The position numbers were made by a program, and so were the translations under genes. Below are positions 10,187 to 10,285 of a DNA stretch of 10,285 nt, in pieces; the stretch's first letter is position 1; each line of letters starts with the position of its first letter. Origin of the DNA: Baffinella frigidus. Its lineage: Eukaryota > Cryptophyceae > Cryptomonadales > Baffinellaceae. Location of the stretch: assembly GCA_026770585.1 (NCBI GenBank), contig MU646846.1:115144-125428 (forward strand), written 5' to 3'. The notes under the pieces were generated by a model that saw only the letters and a program-made list of their open reading frames with translations, was not told where the DNA came from and made no database searches.

Positions 10187-10285
10187 GCAGGGTGTAGGGT
10201 GTAGGGTGTGGGGTGTAGGGTGTAGGGTGTAGGGTGTAGGGTGTAGGGTGTAGGGTGTAGGGTGTAGGGTGTAGGGTGTAGGGTG
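10187..10285 (-). repeat. GGGTGTA array at window end
   Basis: About 14 almost perfect 7-nt units, CCCTACA on the gene 2 sense strand, ending about 26 nt before the exon A acceptor. Far more uniform than the other arrays, implying recent expansion. It runs off the window. Confidence 0.95.

Overview
The window is nuclear DNA from a eukaryote. It has a gene broken into short exons by GT-AG introns, long arrays of degenerate plant/alveolate-type telomere repeat (CCCTAAA and variants), and many small fold-back elements. No bacterial signals, rRNA or tRNA were seen. CCCTAAA-type arrays inside large protist introns fit a chromerid or other alveolate, or another alga; this is inference. All splice sites I place are GT-AG, which argues mildly against a typical dinoflagellate.

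Gene 1 (+ strand, about 208-7852) is the main content. Nine exons of 48 to 96 nt can be joined in phase into the C-terminal ~218 residues of a crotonase-fold protein closest to delta(3,5)-delta(2,4)-dienoyl-CoA isomerase (ECH1), an auxiliary enzyme of unsaturated fatty-acid beta-oxidation. No exon is long enough to stand out as an ORF. Coding sequence is under a tenth of the 7.6 kb. The N-terminal exons lie upstream of the window.

Gene 2 (- strand, about 10160 down to perhaps 8846) converges on gene 1. Two exons are well supported and a terminal exon is tentative. I do not recognise the product. About 1 kb separates the two genes.

The introns are the unusual part. (1) Telomere-like arrays abut the exons, and all the long ones have the C-rich strand on the sense strand of the host gene, flipping when the gene strand flips. 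(2) Exon edges with their splice sites are repeatedly duplicated into the adjacent intron: acceptors of exons 2, 7 and 9, donors of exons 2, 7 and 8, and the 5' part of exon 6. Some copies stay open in frame, and one (exon 8) gives three in-frame tandem donors 39 nt apart. (3) At least five families of small inverted-repeat or target-duplicated elements fill the rest, including a TA-flanked pair at 8021-8147 and 9111-9230 and an inverted pair flanking exon 8.
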